Source: Christiangramia sp. (GTDB lineage Bacteria; Bacteroidota; Bacteroidia; Flavobacteriales; Flavobacteriaceae). From it: a stretch of 64,000 nt of DNA. Location: contig NZ_JAPYPC010000004.1 in the NCBI RefSeq assembly GCF_029937855.1, positions 62,001 through 126,000 of the forward strand. The letters are read 5' to 3'. A program made the position numbers and the translations under genes. Positions 18,224 to 26,789 of this stretch are shown in pieces. Below the pieces are notes generated by a model, which saw only the letters and a list, made by a program, of their open reading frames with translations, was not told the origin of the DNA and did no database searches. How positions within the stretch are numbered: position 1 is the stretch's first letter; every line of letters starts with the position of its first letter.

Positions 18224-19495
18224 TTAATTACATTCAAAGCACTTCATAAGGCCTTCATTCATTTGGAGGTCTTCTGAACCTTTTAAAGCTTCGGTAAGTT
18301 CTCCTTTCTCATTGAGGATCTTATGGAAAGACACGGCATAATCAACGAGATCTTTCTTTCGGCTTTTGATCTTTTCTGAAATTTCCTCCTGATTTAATCT
18401 TCGAATATTCTCCGGCCATACCTGAAATGCATTTTCAATTTTATCATCTGTCAAATGCTTTTGAAGGTACCTCGCTTGTTCAACAAAATCTTCTTCCGGA
18501 GTATTCAGTAAAAAATAACGGTCAAATGGGTAAACAAGACCAGGCATGTGGTCTATGGTTTTTTCGAAAGGTCTTACCAGAGGCTCTATATTCTTGTTGG
18601 TAATGATGGAGGGCAGAAGCCCCGTCGGGTTAAAAAAAGCATTGTCCCGGTCACCCGGAATAGGAATAGCTTTAAAGTTTTTACCGTTTTTTTGAAGCGC
18701 CCAGCCCCATTGCTCCGCATGCCGATCCCAGTCACCAATAAGAAGATCGAATAGGCGAGTTCTAATCAATCCTGATTTGTCAATATGAAAATGCTTTGGG
18801 TTTCCCTGTTTTAACTCCTGGAGATCATCGGTTTCTACAATATGTTCGATATTTTGAAGATTAGTCCAGTTCTTTTTGCTTTCAGTTTCATACTCCAAAA
18901 GATATAATCTGTTACCATATTTTTCGTTGTATTGGACTAACTGCTTTTGTTTGGGCACAAAAACCACCATGGGATTGGTATGCAATACTCCCGCAGCATC
19001 TGCAAGCTTCGCAGCGAGAATCGCACCATAGGGGTGTTGAGCTGAAATACCATCAACGATGATATTTTCCAGACCCAGAGTTTTGGCAGACTCAGGTATT
19101 AACTGTTTAGGATCTTTGGTAATACTTCTCAGCGTAAACATGGTACCTTCAGAATTAGTAAGTTTTAAGGAATGGGTTTGTTTGCCACCTCCTTCTTTCA
19201 GGATCTTCATCCCGCCTTTGAGGGTATCCAGAAAAACGATGGGAACTTTTACCGAAGTAGACCAGGCTTCACGATAGTTCTTTCCCTGCATGAATTCTTT
19301 TAAAATATCTCCTTTATAAAGCGTACTTGGAGCAATAATAACAGAATCATATTCATGAAAATCGGTGTTTTCGAGATCTTCAAAATTTTTAATCGTACAG
19401 GTTTCAAAATTCTTATCGGTGCTTGAAACTGAAATATAGAGTAGTACAATAAAGATGACCAAGAGAATTGCAGTAAGAGCAAGGATCTTTTTCAT
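18224..19495 (-). CDS. Membrane-anchored protein with atypical-kinase-like motifs, function unknown
   Basis: The 423-residue protein has one N-terminal membrane helix (about residues 5-23) and a large domain outside the cytoplasm. Three blocks recall the PI3K/HipA/FAM20/CotH kinase superfamily: a Gly-rich loop plus beta strands (ILKEGGGKQTHSLKLTNSEG, 98-117, then FTLRSITKDP), LIGDWDRHAEQWGW (about 252-265) as a catalytic-loop equivalent, and IPGDRDNAFF (279-288) as a metal-binding DxD-type motif. Similar GDWDRHxxQW segments occur, as I recall, in unnamed Bacteroidota proteins, some fused to or near phosphoesterases. If active, it would phosphorylate a periplasmic protein, lipid or glycan. The motif reading is mine and untested. 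Confidence 0.55.
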   Translation of the reverse strand: MKKILALTAILLVIFIVLLYISVSSTDKNFETCTIKNFEDLENTDFHEYDSVIIAPSTLYKGDILKEFMQGKNYREAWSTSVKVPIVFLDTLKGGMKILKEGGGKQTHSLKLTNSEGTMFTLRSITKDPKQLIPESAKTLGLENIIVDGISAQHPYGAILAAKLADAAGVLHTNPMVVFVPKQKQLVQYNEKYGNRLYLLEYETESKKNWTNLQNIEHIVETDDLQELKQGNPKHFHIDKSGLIRTRLFDLLIGDWDRHAEQWGWALQKNGKNFKAIPIPGDRDNAFFNPTGLLPSIITNKNIEPLVRPFEKTIDHMPGLVYPFDRYFLLNTPEEDFVEQARYLQKHLTDDKIENAFQVWPENIRRLNQEEISEKIKSRKKDLVDYAVSFHKILNEKGELTEALKGSEDLQMNEGLMKCFECN

Positions 19496-19625
19496 TCAGA
19501 ACAATTTGAGAATTTTTGAAACTCAAAACTATGATTTTCCTAAGAACTTAAGATTATAGAAAGTTATAATATTCAAAAAATAATTTCAGAAAAGCTTCTT
19601 AAATTTAGGTCTAAACATACAATCT

Positions 19626-20109
19626 ATGAATTACAAAATTCCTTCAAATACACGAATAGGCCATATTCATTTAAAAGTTTCAAATATTGAGAAGGCTTTG
19701 AAATTTTATAGGGATATTTTAGGTTTCGAAATTACAGACAGCATCGGTGACCAGGCGGTATTTTTATCGGCTGGGGGGCTATCATCATCATATTGCTTTG
19801 AATACCTGGCATAGCAAAGGCGCTGGTATGGCCACGAAATCTGGTGTAGGTTTATTCCATGCCGCGATTGTATATCCAACAAGAAAAGACCTTTCTGAAA
19901 TAACAAAAAAGATACTATCTATGCATTATCCAATAACTGGTGCTGCCGATCATGGTGTTTCTGAAGCGATCTATTTAGACGATCCAGATGGAAACGGAAT
20001 TGAACTTTATTGGAATAAACCAAAAGAACAATGGCCGCGAAAAGCAGATGGGAGCATTAAAATGTACACAGACTCATTAGACTTACAAGATCTCCTGGAC
20101 TTAGCCTAA
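19626..20109 (+). pseudogene. Glyoxalase-fold (VOC) protein gene interrupted by a +1 frameshift
   Basis: Two overlapping frames together give one intact VOC protein of about 160 residues. The first starts MNYKIPSNTRIGHIHLKVSN and reads well to FLSAGG; the second carries on with YHHHIALNTWHSKGAG and ends DDPDGNGIELYWNKPKEQWP, the C-terminal VOC motif with a metal-ligand Glu. The break is at a run of six G (19773-19778): removing one G restores LSAGGYHHHIAL. The product would resemble catechol-2,3-dioxygenase/CatE-type proteins with His and Glu ligands. The extra base could be a sequencing error, a recent mutation or slippage. It is adjacent to the ars operon but convergent to it. Confidence 0.8.
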
Positions 20110-20130
20110 AATTAATTAATTTTAAAAATA

Positions 20131-20154
20131 CCCCCGATGGCTCTGCCTCGGGGA
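20131..20154. repeat. Dispersed hairpin repeat, copy 1; probable terminator of acr3
   Basis: CCCCGA (20132-20137) pairs with TCGGGG (20148-20153), and GGC with GCC inside, so the stem is almost unbroken. On the minus strand it lies 22 nt past the acr3 stop and is followed by TATTTTTA, which fits a terminator. A 19/21 match occurs at 50460-50480 in another intergenic region. Confidence 0.65.
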
Positions 20155-20175
20155 TAGTCGGTTTCTAGAAAATTT

Positions 20176-21219
20176 TTAACTAAGTCCAGGTTTATAATAT
20201 ATTCTTTTTAACCAAAAGGAAACCCTTACCAGTAATATCAATGCAGGTACTTCTACCAAAGGGCCGATGACTCCCGCAAATGCCTGTCCGCTATTGAGCC
20301 CGAATACCGCGATGGCAACTGCGATGGCGAGTTCAAAATTATTACCAGCAGCAGTAAAGGAAATAGAAGCATTTTTATCATAAGAAGCCCCCATTACTTT
20401 ACTCATAAAGAAACCAATTAAGAACATTAGGGTAAAATAAATAAGTAATGGGATGGCAATTCTTACCACATCCATGGGGATTTCTACAATTAGTTCACCT
20501 TTAAGAGAGAACATAAGAATGATGGTAAACAGAAGTGCAATTAGCGTTAGGGGCGAAATTGCCGGGATAAATTGGTTATCGTACCAGTCTTCCCCCTTAA
20601 GTTTTACTAAAATTAACCTGCTAAGGATTCCCAAAGCGAAGGGAAGCCCCAGGTATATGGCTACACTTTCAGCGATTGTACCTATAGAAATATCTACAAT
20701 AGCGCCTTCAAATCCAAAAAATGGTGGTAGCCAGCTAATAAATAACCAGGCGTAAAAACTATAGGCGAATACCTGGAAAATACTGTTTAAAGCAACCAAT
20801 CCTGCACCATATTCACTACTTCCTTCAGCCAGATCATTCCAAACAAGTACCATCGCAATACATCTTGCCAAACCTATTAAAATAAGACCTACCATATATT
20901 CAGGATGATCCTGAAGAAATATAATGGCCAGGAAAAACATTAAAAAAGGACCAATGATCCAGTTTAGAATTAAGGAAATACTTAGGATCTTCACATCTTT
21001 AAAAACCTTGGGTAAAAGTCTGTATTTTACTTTCGCCAGGGGCGGGTACATCATAAGAATCAAACCTATCGCTATAGGGATATTGGTGGTTCCGCTACTG
21101 TAAGAGTTAATGTTTTCTGGGATTGAGGGGATAAAATATCCCAGGCCGACTCCTACTCCCATCGCCAGGAAGATCCATAATGTTAGATTCTTATCGAGGT
21201 AATTCAGTTTTTTGGCCAT
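20176..21219 (-). CDS. arsB/acr3: Arsenite efflux permease, ACR3 family
   Basis: The 347-residue protein has ten hydrophobic segments and the ACR3 hallmarks: Cys120 in [16 protein letters not shown] (the conserved thiolate that binds As(III)) and the later [22 protein letters not shown] motif. It exports arsenite using the proton motive force. It is the last gene of the minus-strand unit arsR-DUF6428-arsC-acr3; its ATG starts 1 nt after the arsC stop, so the two are tightly coupled. The family length is normal, and a hairpin lies just downstream. The symbol acr3 fits better than arsB, since ArsB belongs to an unrelated family. Confidence 0.95.
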   Translation of the reverse strand: MAKKLNYLDKNLTLWIFLAMGVGVGLGYFIPSIPENINSYSSGTTNIPIAIGLILMMYPPLAKVKYRLLPKVFKDVKILSISLILNWIIGPFLMFFLAIIFLQDHPEYMVGLILIGLARCIAMVLVWNDLAEGSSEYGAGLVALNSIFQVFAYSFYAWLFISWLPPFFGFEGAIVDISIGTIAESVAIYLGLPFALGILSRLILVKLKGEDWYDNQFIPAISPLTLIALLFTIILMFSLKGELIVEIPMDVVRIAIPLLIYFTLMFLIGFFMSKVMGASYDKNASISFTAAGNNFELAIAVAIAVFGLNSGQAFAGVIGPLVEVPALILLVRVSFWLKRIYYKPGLS

Positions 21220-21220
21220 A

Positions 21221-21838
21221 CTATTTTATGCTTTTAAATACATAGATCATTTCTGATGCGATTTGATCACTGCGTTCATCGTACTTCTCCTTTACCTGTG
21301 AGGTTCCATCAAATTCTTTTGGATCATCATAATCCAGGGCGATCCTGGCTTTCGCACCCGGAATAAAAGGGCAATTCTCATCGGCATGCGAACAGGTCAT
21401 TACCGCGGCAAAATTTTCAGAAGGATTTTCTTCAGCATCATAAACCTTGGAATAGCAATTTAGAGAATCATTCTCTTCTGAATAATTAACCTGAAAATGA
21501 GGATTTTCGCCTTCTGAAGATTCTATTCTGAAACCAGCGCGTGTTAAAGATTCAATAGCGTTTTGATGAAAAGCGGTTTTTTCAGTACCTCCGGAAAAAC
21601 ATTTAGTTTTGATCCCGTAATGATCTGAAATTGCCTGAGCCCAAACCTGGCCAAACTGGCTGCGTCTTGAATTATGAGTGCAGATAAAATTTAACTGAAC
21701 AGCTTTTTCTGAATTTTTTTCTTTTTCAATATAATTGATCAGTGGCTGAAGAATTTTCTTTCGGTTTTCAGGAATTTCAAGTTTTTTTAAATACTCCAGT
21801 TTTTTTTCCAGTACCGGGTATAGTAGTATTTGTGACAT
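21221..21838 (-). CDS. arsC: Arsenate reductase of the low-molecular-weight phosphatase type, with N-terminal extension
   Basis: The 205-residue protein has the PTP-type loop CTHNSRRS at residues 53-60, a CX5R motif (Cys53, Arg59), and the late [28 protein letters not shown] segment with further Cys residues as in thioredoxin-linked ArsC of Bacteroidota. About 45 residues precede the catalytic loop, more than in E. coli-type LMW-PTPs. It would reduce As(V) to As(III) for export by ACR3. Its stop and the acr3 ATG are 1 nt apart. The exact relay Cys pair cannot be fixed by eye. Confidence 0.9.
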   Translation of the reverse strand: MSQILLYPVLEKKLEYLKKLEIPENRKKILQPLINYIEKEKNSEKAVQLNFICTHNSRRSQFGQVWAQAISDHYGIKTKCFSGGTEKTAFHQNAIESLTRAGFRIESSEGENPHFQVNYSEENDSLNCYSKVYDAEENPSENFAAVMTCSHADENCPFIPGAKARIALDYDDPKEFDGTSQVKEKYDERSDQIASEMIYVFKSIK

Positions 21839-21847
21839 AGATTTTTT

Positions 21848-22312
21848 TTAGCAGCAACCAGATTCTGGAGTACAGCATGAGTTTTGAATTTCAGATAATT
21901 TTCCTTTTGGCTTTTGAGCAGGAATTCCACAATTCTCTTTTGCCAGGCAATCGGTTTGGGTGTTAACTAGAAGAAAATTCTTTCCGTCAAAATCCAGGTG
22001 GAATTTATTGATACTCTCTCCCTGGTATTCCACTTCAATTTCAACATCGGGCAGTTCTAATTTATCTTTCGCTAGTTCAATAATTTTAAACAGTTTATCT
22101 GGATGGAGACGATGGTTATAGTCGTTCTCTTCCCAAAGTTGAAAAGAGATTTTTTGTTCATCCCTTAAAGTACCGCCACAATCGATAAAATGTTTGCTTA
22201 TTTTTCCAACTTCGGTAACATGGAAGTGTTCTGGTACTAACTTGCCGTTTGGCAGTTCAAAAGCGATTTCGCTTAATCCTGATAACCGATCTATAAATTC
22301 TGAAAGTCTCAT
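21848..22312 (-). CDS. DUF6428 family protein of the ars operon, Cys-rich C-terminus
   Basis: The 154-residue protein matches the family that accompanies Bacteroidota ars operons: PEHFHVTEVGKISKHFIDCGG (25-47) and FQLWEENDYNHRLHPDKL (58-74). The C-terminal 35 residues carry six Cys (122, 128, 146, 147, 153 and 154) arranged as CLAKENC and CCTPESGCC; Cys45 sits in the core. A thiol-based metal(loid)-binding or chaperone role is reasonable but unproven. It is the second gene of the operon, 9 nt before arsC and 111 nt after arsR, and a palindromic operator-like sequence lies in that gap. Confidence 0.88.
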   Translation of the reverse strand: MRLSEFIDRLSGLSEIAFELPNGKLVPEHFHVTEVGKISKHFIDCGGTLRDEQKISFQLWEENDYNHRLHPDKLFKIIELAKDKLELPDVEIEVEYQGESINKFHLDFDGKNFLLVNTQTDCLAKENCGIPAQKPKGKLSEIQNSCCTPESGCC

Positions 22313-22345
22313 CTGTTTATATTTTTTTGATTTATGTAATTTCTC

Positions 22346-22376
22346 AATAATCTTTTAAGCTAGATCAAAGATTATT
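22346..22376 (-). promoter_or_regulatory. 10-bp inverted repeat between arsR and the DUF6428 gene
   Basis: AATAATCTTT (22346-22355) and AAAGATTATT (22367-22376) form a perfect 10-bp stem with an 11-nt loop, just before the DUF6428 start at 22312. A weak attenuator or leader hairpin is possible; no T run follows on the minus strand. The structure is seen, its role is not known. Confidence 0.4.
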
Positions 22377-22389
22377 TTATTATCGTTTT

Positions 22390-22405
22390 ATCGTATTTTT
22401 ACGAT
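22390..22405. promoter_or_regulatory. Candidate ArsR operator, internal copy
   Basis: ATCGTA and TACGAT flank a 4-nt spacer (perfect 6-4-6 palindrome) in the arsR-DUF6428 gap. The site before arsR at 22772-22787 has the same half-site and spacing. Shared half-site and position in an ars operon support an ArsR binding role by inference. Confidence 0.5.
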
Positions 22406-22423
22406 GATTATTTATAAATTTTT

Positions 22424-22759
22424 TTAGCAGCATTCGCCGGGTCTGCAGTTTTGAATTTCATCAAACATGCCGTTAAAAAGTTGCTGAACATTTTCCCATT
22501 TTTCAGGATTAATACAATAACTCATCGATGCACCATCAATACTTCCCTGAATAATCCCCACATTTTTTAGCTCTCTCAAATGCTGACTTATGGTTGCCTG
22601 CGCCAGCCCTAATTCATTTACCAGATCGCCATTTATACATTTATTCGATGTCAGTAAATATTGCAGAATGGCAATGCGTGCAGGATGTGCAAATGCTTTG
22701 GCCAAAATTGCCAGTTCATTTTGCTCCTTTGTAAACAGATCTGTTTTAGTTACACCCAT
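22424..22759 (-). CDS. arsR: ArsR-family arsenical/metal-responsive repressor
   Basis: The 111-residue winged-helix protein has the usual ArsR layout: AKAFAHPARIAILQYLL (21-36), a recognition helix around GLAQATISQHLRELKNVGII (51-70) and a wing near IDGASMSYCI. The classical ELCVCDLC site of E. coli ArsR is missing. The available thiols are Cys41, Cys82 and a C-terminal cluster Cys105, Cys110, Cys111 (NCRPGECC), so As(III) is likely sensed with the C-terminal tail. The gene is first in the ars operon, and an operator-like palindrome lies about 12 nt upstream. Confidence 0.93.
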   Translation of the reverse strand: MGVTKTDLFTKEQNELAILAKAFAHPARIAILQYLLTSNKCINGDLVNELGLAQATISQHLRELKNVGIIQGSIDGASMSYCINPEKWENVQQLFNGMFDEIQNCRPGECC

Positions 22760-22771
22760 AATTAATTATAT

Positions 22772-22787
22772 ATTGCAATATTACGAT
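22772..22787. promoter_or_regulatory. Candidate ArsR operator in front of arsR
   Basis: Read on the minus strand this is ATCGTA-atat-TGCAAT, the same 6-4-6 layout as the internal site, with four of six bases kept in the second half. It overlaps a perfect 12-nt palindrome ATATTGCAATAT (22770-22781). It lies 12 nt before the arsR ATG. Confidence 0.5.
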
Positions 22788-22820
22788 GAATAGTTTTCGC
22801 AGCAAAATTTATTTGGTAAT

Positions 22821-23900
22821 TTATATCTGAACCCAGCCTGTTTTTGTCGCGGCTTCATTTATCTTTTCTACAATATGAATGTCTTTCATTCCTTCTTCTC
22901 CAGGCACAAGCACAGCTTTATCGTTGATTATAGCAAGAGCATCATCATCCATTTGTACCGCTTGCTGGTTTTTACCCATTGGTGTCAGGATCTTTCCGTC
23001 ACTTGTTTTACCCCGTACTCCGGAATAGGCTTGCATTGGTCTTAGATAATACCAGCCGTTCTGAGTTGTTACTTCCAGATTATTCAGGCTTTCTCCAAAA
23101 CTGGTTTTACCGTCTACCATAATTCCGCCGGGAAATTCCATTTGAAAGCTCGTGGTTTCATCTACCTCTGTAAAAATTTCAGGTCGGTTTGTAGATTGGG
23201 TAGCGGTTACAGCAATAGGTTCAAGACCGATAGAATATCTAGCCGCATTGATGCTATAAACTCCCATATCATAAATTGCACCACCGCCCATTTCTTTTTT
23301 AAGTTTCCAGGGATTGATAGCGCCTCCATTATAGCCAGCTTCAGAAATCACATTTTTTATATTTCCGTATGGTTTGGTTTCCGCCCATTTCATGATGGTT
23401 TGTGTATTCTTTTCATGTTGCATTCTATATCCAATAGAAAGTTTGACCTTATTTTTATTACACGCCTCAATAATCTGCTGACATTCTTCAGCAGTCCTGG
23501 CCATGGGTTTTTCACACCACACATGTTTACCTGTATTAGCTGCTTTAATAGCATATTCAGCATGTAGACCGGTGGGGAGGACAATATAAATCACATCAAT
23601 CTCATCATTATCAGCAATCTGGTGCATGTTTTCATAGTTATAAACATTAGAATCCCTGATGTCATATTTCTTTTGCCATACCGGAATCTTTTCAGGACTG
23701 CCTGTAACTATGCCTTTGAGTTCACAATATTCTGTCTTTTGTAGGGCAGGGGCGAGGAGGTCTGTACTGTAGTATCCCAGACCAACAAGGGCAACTCCTA
23801 ATTTCTTTTGAGAACCGGAAGTTATGCAACCAGGGAATGGTAGTAAGGTCGCTCCTAATAAAATTCCTGATTTCTTTATAAACGCTCTTCTATTACTCAT
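22821..23900 (-). CDS. Tat-exported Gfo/Idh/MocA family oxidoreductase
   Basis: The 359-residue protein begins MSNRRAFIKKSGILLGATLLPFPGC, with the twin arginine and hydrophobic core of a Tat signal and a Cys that could be lipidated. The Rossmann domain follows with GVALVGLGYYSTDLLAP (36-52) and the family motif CEKPMARTAEEC (about 133-144). The substrate-binding C-terminal domain includes GGGAIYDMGVYSINAARY. Tat export fits an NAD(P)-loaded enzyme such as glucose-fructose oxidoreductase, which acts in the periplasm. The gene stands alone, 61 nt upstream of the ars operon and in the same direction, but the ars genes appear to have their own control. Confidence 0.88.
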   Translation of the reverse strand: MSNRRAFIKKSGILLGATLLPFPGCITSGSQKKLGVALVGLGYYSTDLLAPALQKTEYCELKGIVTGSPEKIPVWQKKYDIRDSNVYNYENMHQIADNDEIDVIYIVLPTGLHAEYAIKAANTGKHVWCEKPMARTAEECQQIIEACNKNKVKLSIGYRMQHEKNTQTIMKWAETKPYGNIKNVISEAGYNGGAINPWKLKKEMGGGAIYDMGVYSINAARYSIGLEPIAVTATQSTNRPEIFTEVDETTSFQMEFPGGIMVDGKTSFGESLNNLEVTTQNGWYYLRPMQAYSGVRGKTSDGKILTPMGKNQQAVQMDDDALAIINDKAVLVPGEEGMKDIHIVEKINEAATKTGWVQI

Positions 23901-24114
23901 AATCTAAGGTGCTTGGTTTATCTAAAAATAACTTATTGAAAATCAGAAATGAAATGAAAGCTTAATATTTCTGAAAATTTTAAGCTAATTCAGGATTTTT
24001 CTGTCTTAAAAAGGGTTAATTATCATAAAGTAAAGAAAGCCTTAACGCTTTATTGGCGAGTAATAGGAGGTATGTTGCCTAGTTTTAAGTTGTCAAACCA
24101 AACTACTATTTACT

Positions 24115-25053
24115 ATGCAAGGCTTTAATATAATTAGAAAAATATCATTATTGTTTTTAAGTAGTGTTCTTTTCTATGCCTGTAATTCTAACACCCAGGT
24201 AGTAGAACCTTCCATTTCAAAATCGGAAAAGTTGAGTATGCGGAATCCGGTGGTAAAGAAAGAGCCTAAATTATATAGGAAAGAGATTAGTTATACTATT
24301 GATTCTCTTGAGACGAGAGAAAAAGTGGATAGTATTATCAAATCATATCCGCAGGAGGAACTAAAAACCATTTTGGCGTTGAATAGGATTGAGAAGAACC
24401 AATTAAGACCTGAAAGACCTATTGTTCTACCGGAATGTCCTTCGGATGAATTCAATACTTACAGTCCGTTTCCTGAGAATATTAATTTTTTACAATGTAT
24501 TCCTAAAACGGTATTGATCTCTCAAAGGGTGCAGGCCTTCGGTTTATATGAAAATGGGGATTTAGTGAAATGGGGACCTGTAAGTACAGGAAAGAATTCC
24601 ACCAGAACTCCCAATGGATTGAATTATGGAAATTATAAAGCCAAAAGAAAAGTGAGTACGGTAGATGAATCCTGGATTTTGCCGTATTATTTCAACTTTA
24701 TGAATTTTGAAGGAGTAGGAGTTCACCAGTATGCGCTGCCGGGTTATCCTGCCAGTCATGGATGTGTAAGATTATACATGGATGATGCTAAATATATTTT
24801 TGAATGGGCAGATATGTGGGACGTAGAAGGTTTCAGGATCGCCAGAAACGGAACTCCATTTATGGTATTTGGAGAATATGACTATGATTCAGAAAAACCA
24901 TGGATCAATCTTTCTCAAAATATGAAAGCAAATGATCTTACTCAGGAAGAGGTAAATACCCTAGAAGGATATATCCAGGAATACCAGTCAGATCCAAAGA
25001 ATTTTAAAAATATTGCTTCGAAAAATGCTGAAGCAGAATTAGCCAAAGCTTAA
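24115..25053 (+). CDS. L,D-transpeptidase (YkuD family) lipoprotein
   Basis: The 312-residue protein has a lipobox-type signal peptide (LLFLSSVLFYAC, Cys23) and an L,D-transpeptidase catalytic segment GVGVHQYALPGYPASHGCVRLYMDDA, with His204, His215, Gly216 and the nucleophile Cys217. A GPVSTGKNSTRTPNG stretch (about 155-169) precedes it as expected for YkuD. These enzymes make 3-3 peptidoglycan cross-links or anchor proteins to the wall. The two helical ends are not part of the family core. It is followed by a secreted protein of unknown role 43 nt downstream. Confidence 0.92.
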   Translation: MQGFNIIRKISLLFLSSVLFYACNSNTQVVEPSISKSEKLSMRNPVVKKEPKLYRKEISYTIDSLETREKVDSIIKSYPQEELKTILALNRIEKNQLRPERPIVLPECPSDEFNTYSPFPENINFLQCIPKTVLISQRVQAFGLYENGDLVKWGPVSTGKNSTRTPNGLNYGNYKAKRKVSTVDESWILPYYFNFMNFEGVGVHQYALPGYPASHGCVRLYMDDAKYIFEWADMWDVEGFRIARNGTPFMVFGEYDYDSEKPWINLSQNMKANDLTQEEVNTLEGYIQEYQSDPKNFKNIASKNAEAELAKA

Positions 25054-25096
25054 CTAAATTAGATTTTAGTTAAATTAGCCGGTAAACATTGATACT

Positions 25097-25861
25097 ATGA
25101 AAAAGATTAATTTTTATCGGCTTTTTTCTATACTAATCTTATCTGTATTTACTATGAATATAGCAGCTCAGGAAACCAATATAATGATCAGGGCACAAGC
25201 CAAAGATGCTAAATTTATAGGTTCTTCTATCGGAGGAGCAAAAATTCTGGTAAAAGATGAGCTTAAGGGAGAAATCCTGGCAGAAGGTATAACCACTGGA
25301 AGCACGGGAAATACAGATAAGATCATGAAGCAGGACTGGAAGCGTTCTGAAAGACTTTCAGATGAGGAGACGGCCGGTTTCAATGCAGTTTTAGATATAG
25401 ATACTCCCACCTTTGTGACTATTGAAGCTTATGCTCCTAAGAATAAAAAGCAGGCTGAAGTAATGAGCAGTACCCAACTTTGGGTAGTTCCTGGAAAGGA
25501 TATTGTGGGAGATGGAGTAGTGTTGGAAATCCCAGGCTTTGTGGTGGATATCTTAAGTCCACAGACACATGAAAGAATAGCTTCAACAGAAAGTATAGTA
25601 TTAAAGGCCAATGTGGTGATGATGTGCGGCTGCCCGGTCACGGAAAACGGGATTTGGGATGCCAATCAATATGAAGTAAAGGCTATGTTCACAGATGCAG
25701 AAGGCAATACAGAAGAAGTGGAGATGAGTATCAGCGATAAGCCCAGCACTTTTCAGGCAGATGTAAATCTCAAAAAAGGATTGTATGAAGTTATGATCTA
25801 TGCGTACGATTCGGTAACAGGAAATACGGGCTTAGATAAGACCAATATCATTGTAAATTAG
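25097..25861 (+). CDS. Secreted protein of unknown function, possibly paired with the L,D-transpeptidase
   Basis: I do not recognise this 254-residue protein. It has a signal peptide (LFSILILSVFTMNIAAQ) and a mature part that looks mostly beta-stranded: repeated alternating patterns such as IMIRAQAKDAKFIGSSIGG and VKAMFTDAEGNTEEVEMSIS. The segment VVMMCGCPVTENGIWD (about 172-187) contains a CGC pair that could be a metal or disulfide site. The last third resembles an Ig- or C-type beta domain. It follows the L,D-transpeptidase by 43 nt on the same strand, and its stop overlaps the convergent HAD gene by 4 nt. Confidence 0.75.
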   Translation: MKKINFYRLFSILILSVFTMNIAAQETNIMIRAQAKDAKFIGSSIGGAKILVKDELKGEILAEGITTGSTGNTDKIMKQDWKRSERLSDEETAGFNAVLDIDTPTFVTIEAYAPKNKKQAEVMSSTQLWVVPGKDIVGDGVVLEIPGFVVDILSPQTHERIASTESIVLKANVVMMCGCPVTENGIWDANQYEVKAMFTDAEGNTEEVEMSISDKPSTFQADVNLKKGLYEVMIYAYDSVTGNTGLDKTNIIVN

Positions 25862-26652
25862 GTACCAAGTAAACCAAGCGCTTCAATAGTTCTAAGCACT
25901 CCATTATCGTTATTATCGTGGGTAGTTACAAAATTACTAACTTCAATAATTTCAGGATGCGCATTTTTCATAGCATAGCTATGTTTTGCCACTTTCATCA
26001 TTTCAAGATCATTTAAATAATCACCAAAAACCAGGGTTTCTTCAGCGCTTATATTTAATTCCTTCTGAATATCCCTGATAGCATTACCCTTGTTCGCATT
26101 TAAAGCGGTAATATCTATAAAGACTTTTGCAGCGATGGCAACTTTATAACGATCTGTATAATTTACAAAATGCGGGAAGGTATTATCTTCCACTCCGTTA
26201 AAATTACAAAGGGTCACTTTTAAATAGGTGTCTTCTACTTTTGTTAAATCATCAACCACCTTTAGGCGCTCGTAGAATTTATTTATTTCATTTTTGAATT
26301 CTTCATCTTTAGTTTCTATGTATGCAGAATCTTTTCCGCATAGAACCAAATTAGTGCTTTCAAGCTTTCTCCCTAATTGAATAAATTCAATGGCAGCTTC
26401 CTTTTCAATAGGATTAACATATAATTCTTTGCCTTTATGAGATACATAGGTGCCATTTTCAGCAAAGAACATAGTACGATCTTTTATTTTTTCAAACTTT
26501 GATTCCAGATTATAAAATTGACGTCCGCTGGCGATAGAGAATAAAATACCGCCTTTGGTGAGCTGTTCTTCTATTTTCCAGAAATCAGGATGTATTTCAT
26601 GATTATCGTTCAATAAAGTTCCGTCAACGTCTGTTACAATAAGTTTGATCAT
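25858..26652 (-). CDS. Cof-type HAD phosphatase
   Basis: The 264-residue cytoplasmic protein starts MIKLIVTDVDGTLLND (catalytic Asp8 and Asp10) and contains the later HAD motifs: ILFSIASGRQF with a Ser in motif II, a Lys near NANKGNAI and VFGDYLNDLEMMKVA (GDxxND, motif IV). The cap is of the Cof/C2B type. Cof-like HADs dephosphorylate sugar phosphates, pyridoxal phosphate or FMN; no closer assignment is possible. It is convergent to the preceding secreted-protein gene, with stop codons overlapping. Confidence 0.92.
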   Translation of the reverse strand: MIKLIVTDVDGTLLNDNHEIHPDFWKIEEQLTKGGILFSIASGRQFYNLESKFEKIKDRTMFFAENGTYVSHKGKELYVNPIEKEAAIEFIQLGRKLESTNLVLCGKDSAYIETKDEEFKNEINKFYERLKVVDDLTKVEDTYLKVTLCNFNGVEDNTFPHFVNYTDRYKVAIAAKVFIDITALNANKGNAIRDIQKELNISAEETLVFGDYLNDLEMMKVAKHSYAMKNAHPEIIEVSNFVTTHDNNDNGVLRTIEALGLLGT

Positions 26653-26789
26653 AATTTATTTTTCGAAATTTCAAAAGTAAATGAATGTTCATCTAATAAG
26701 ATTAAATCTCTATTAAATTTCACGTTCCAGTTATAACTCTTCTTTATTGTTTCCGCTATAAATGTTTGAAATACAGTTTTTTCGAAAAT

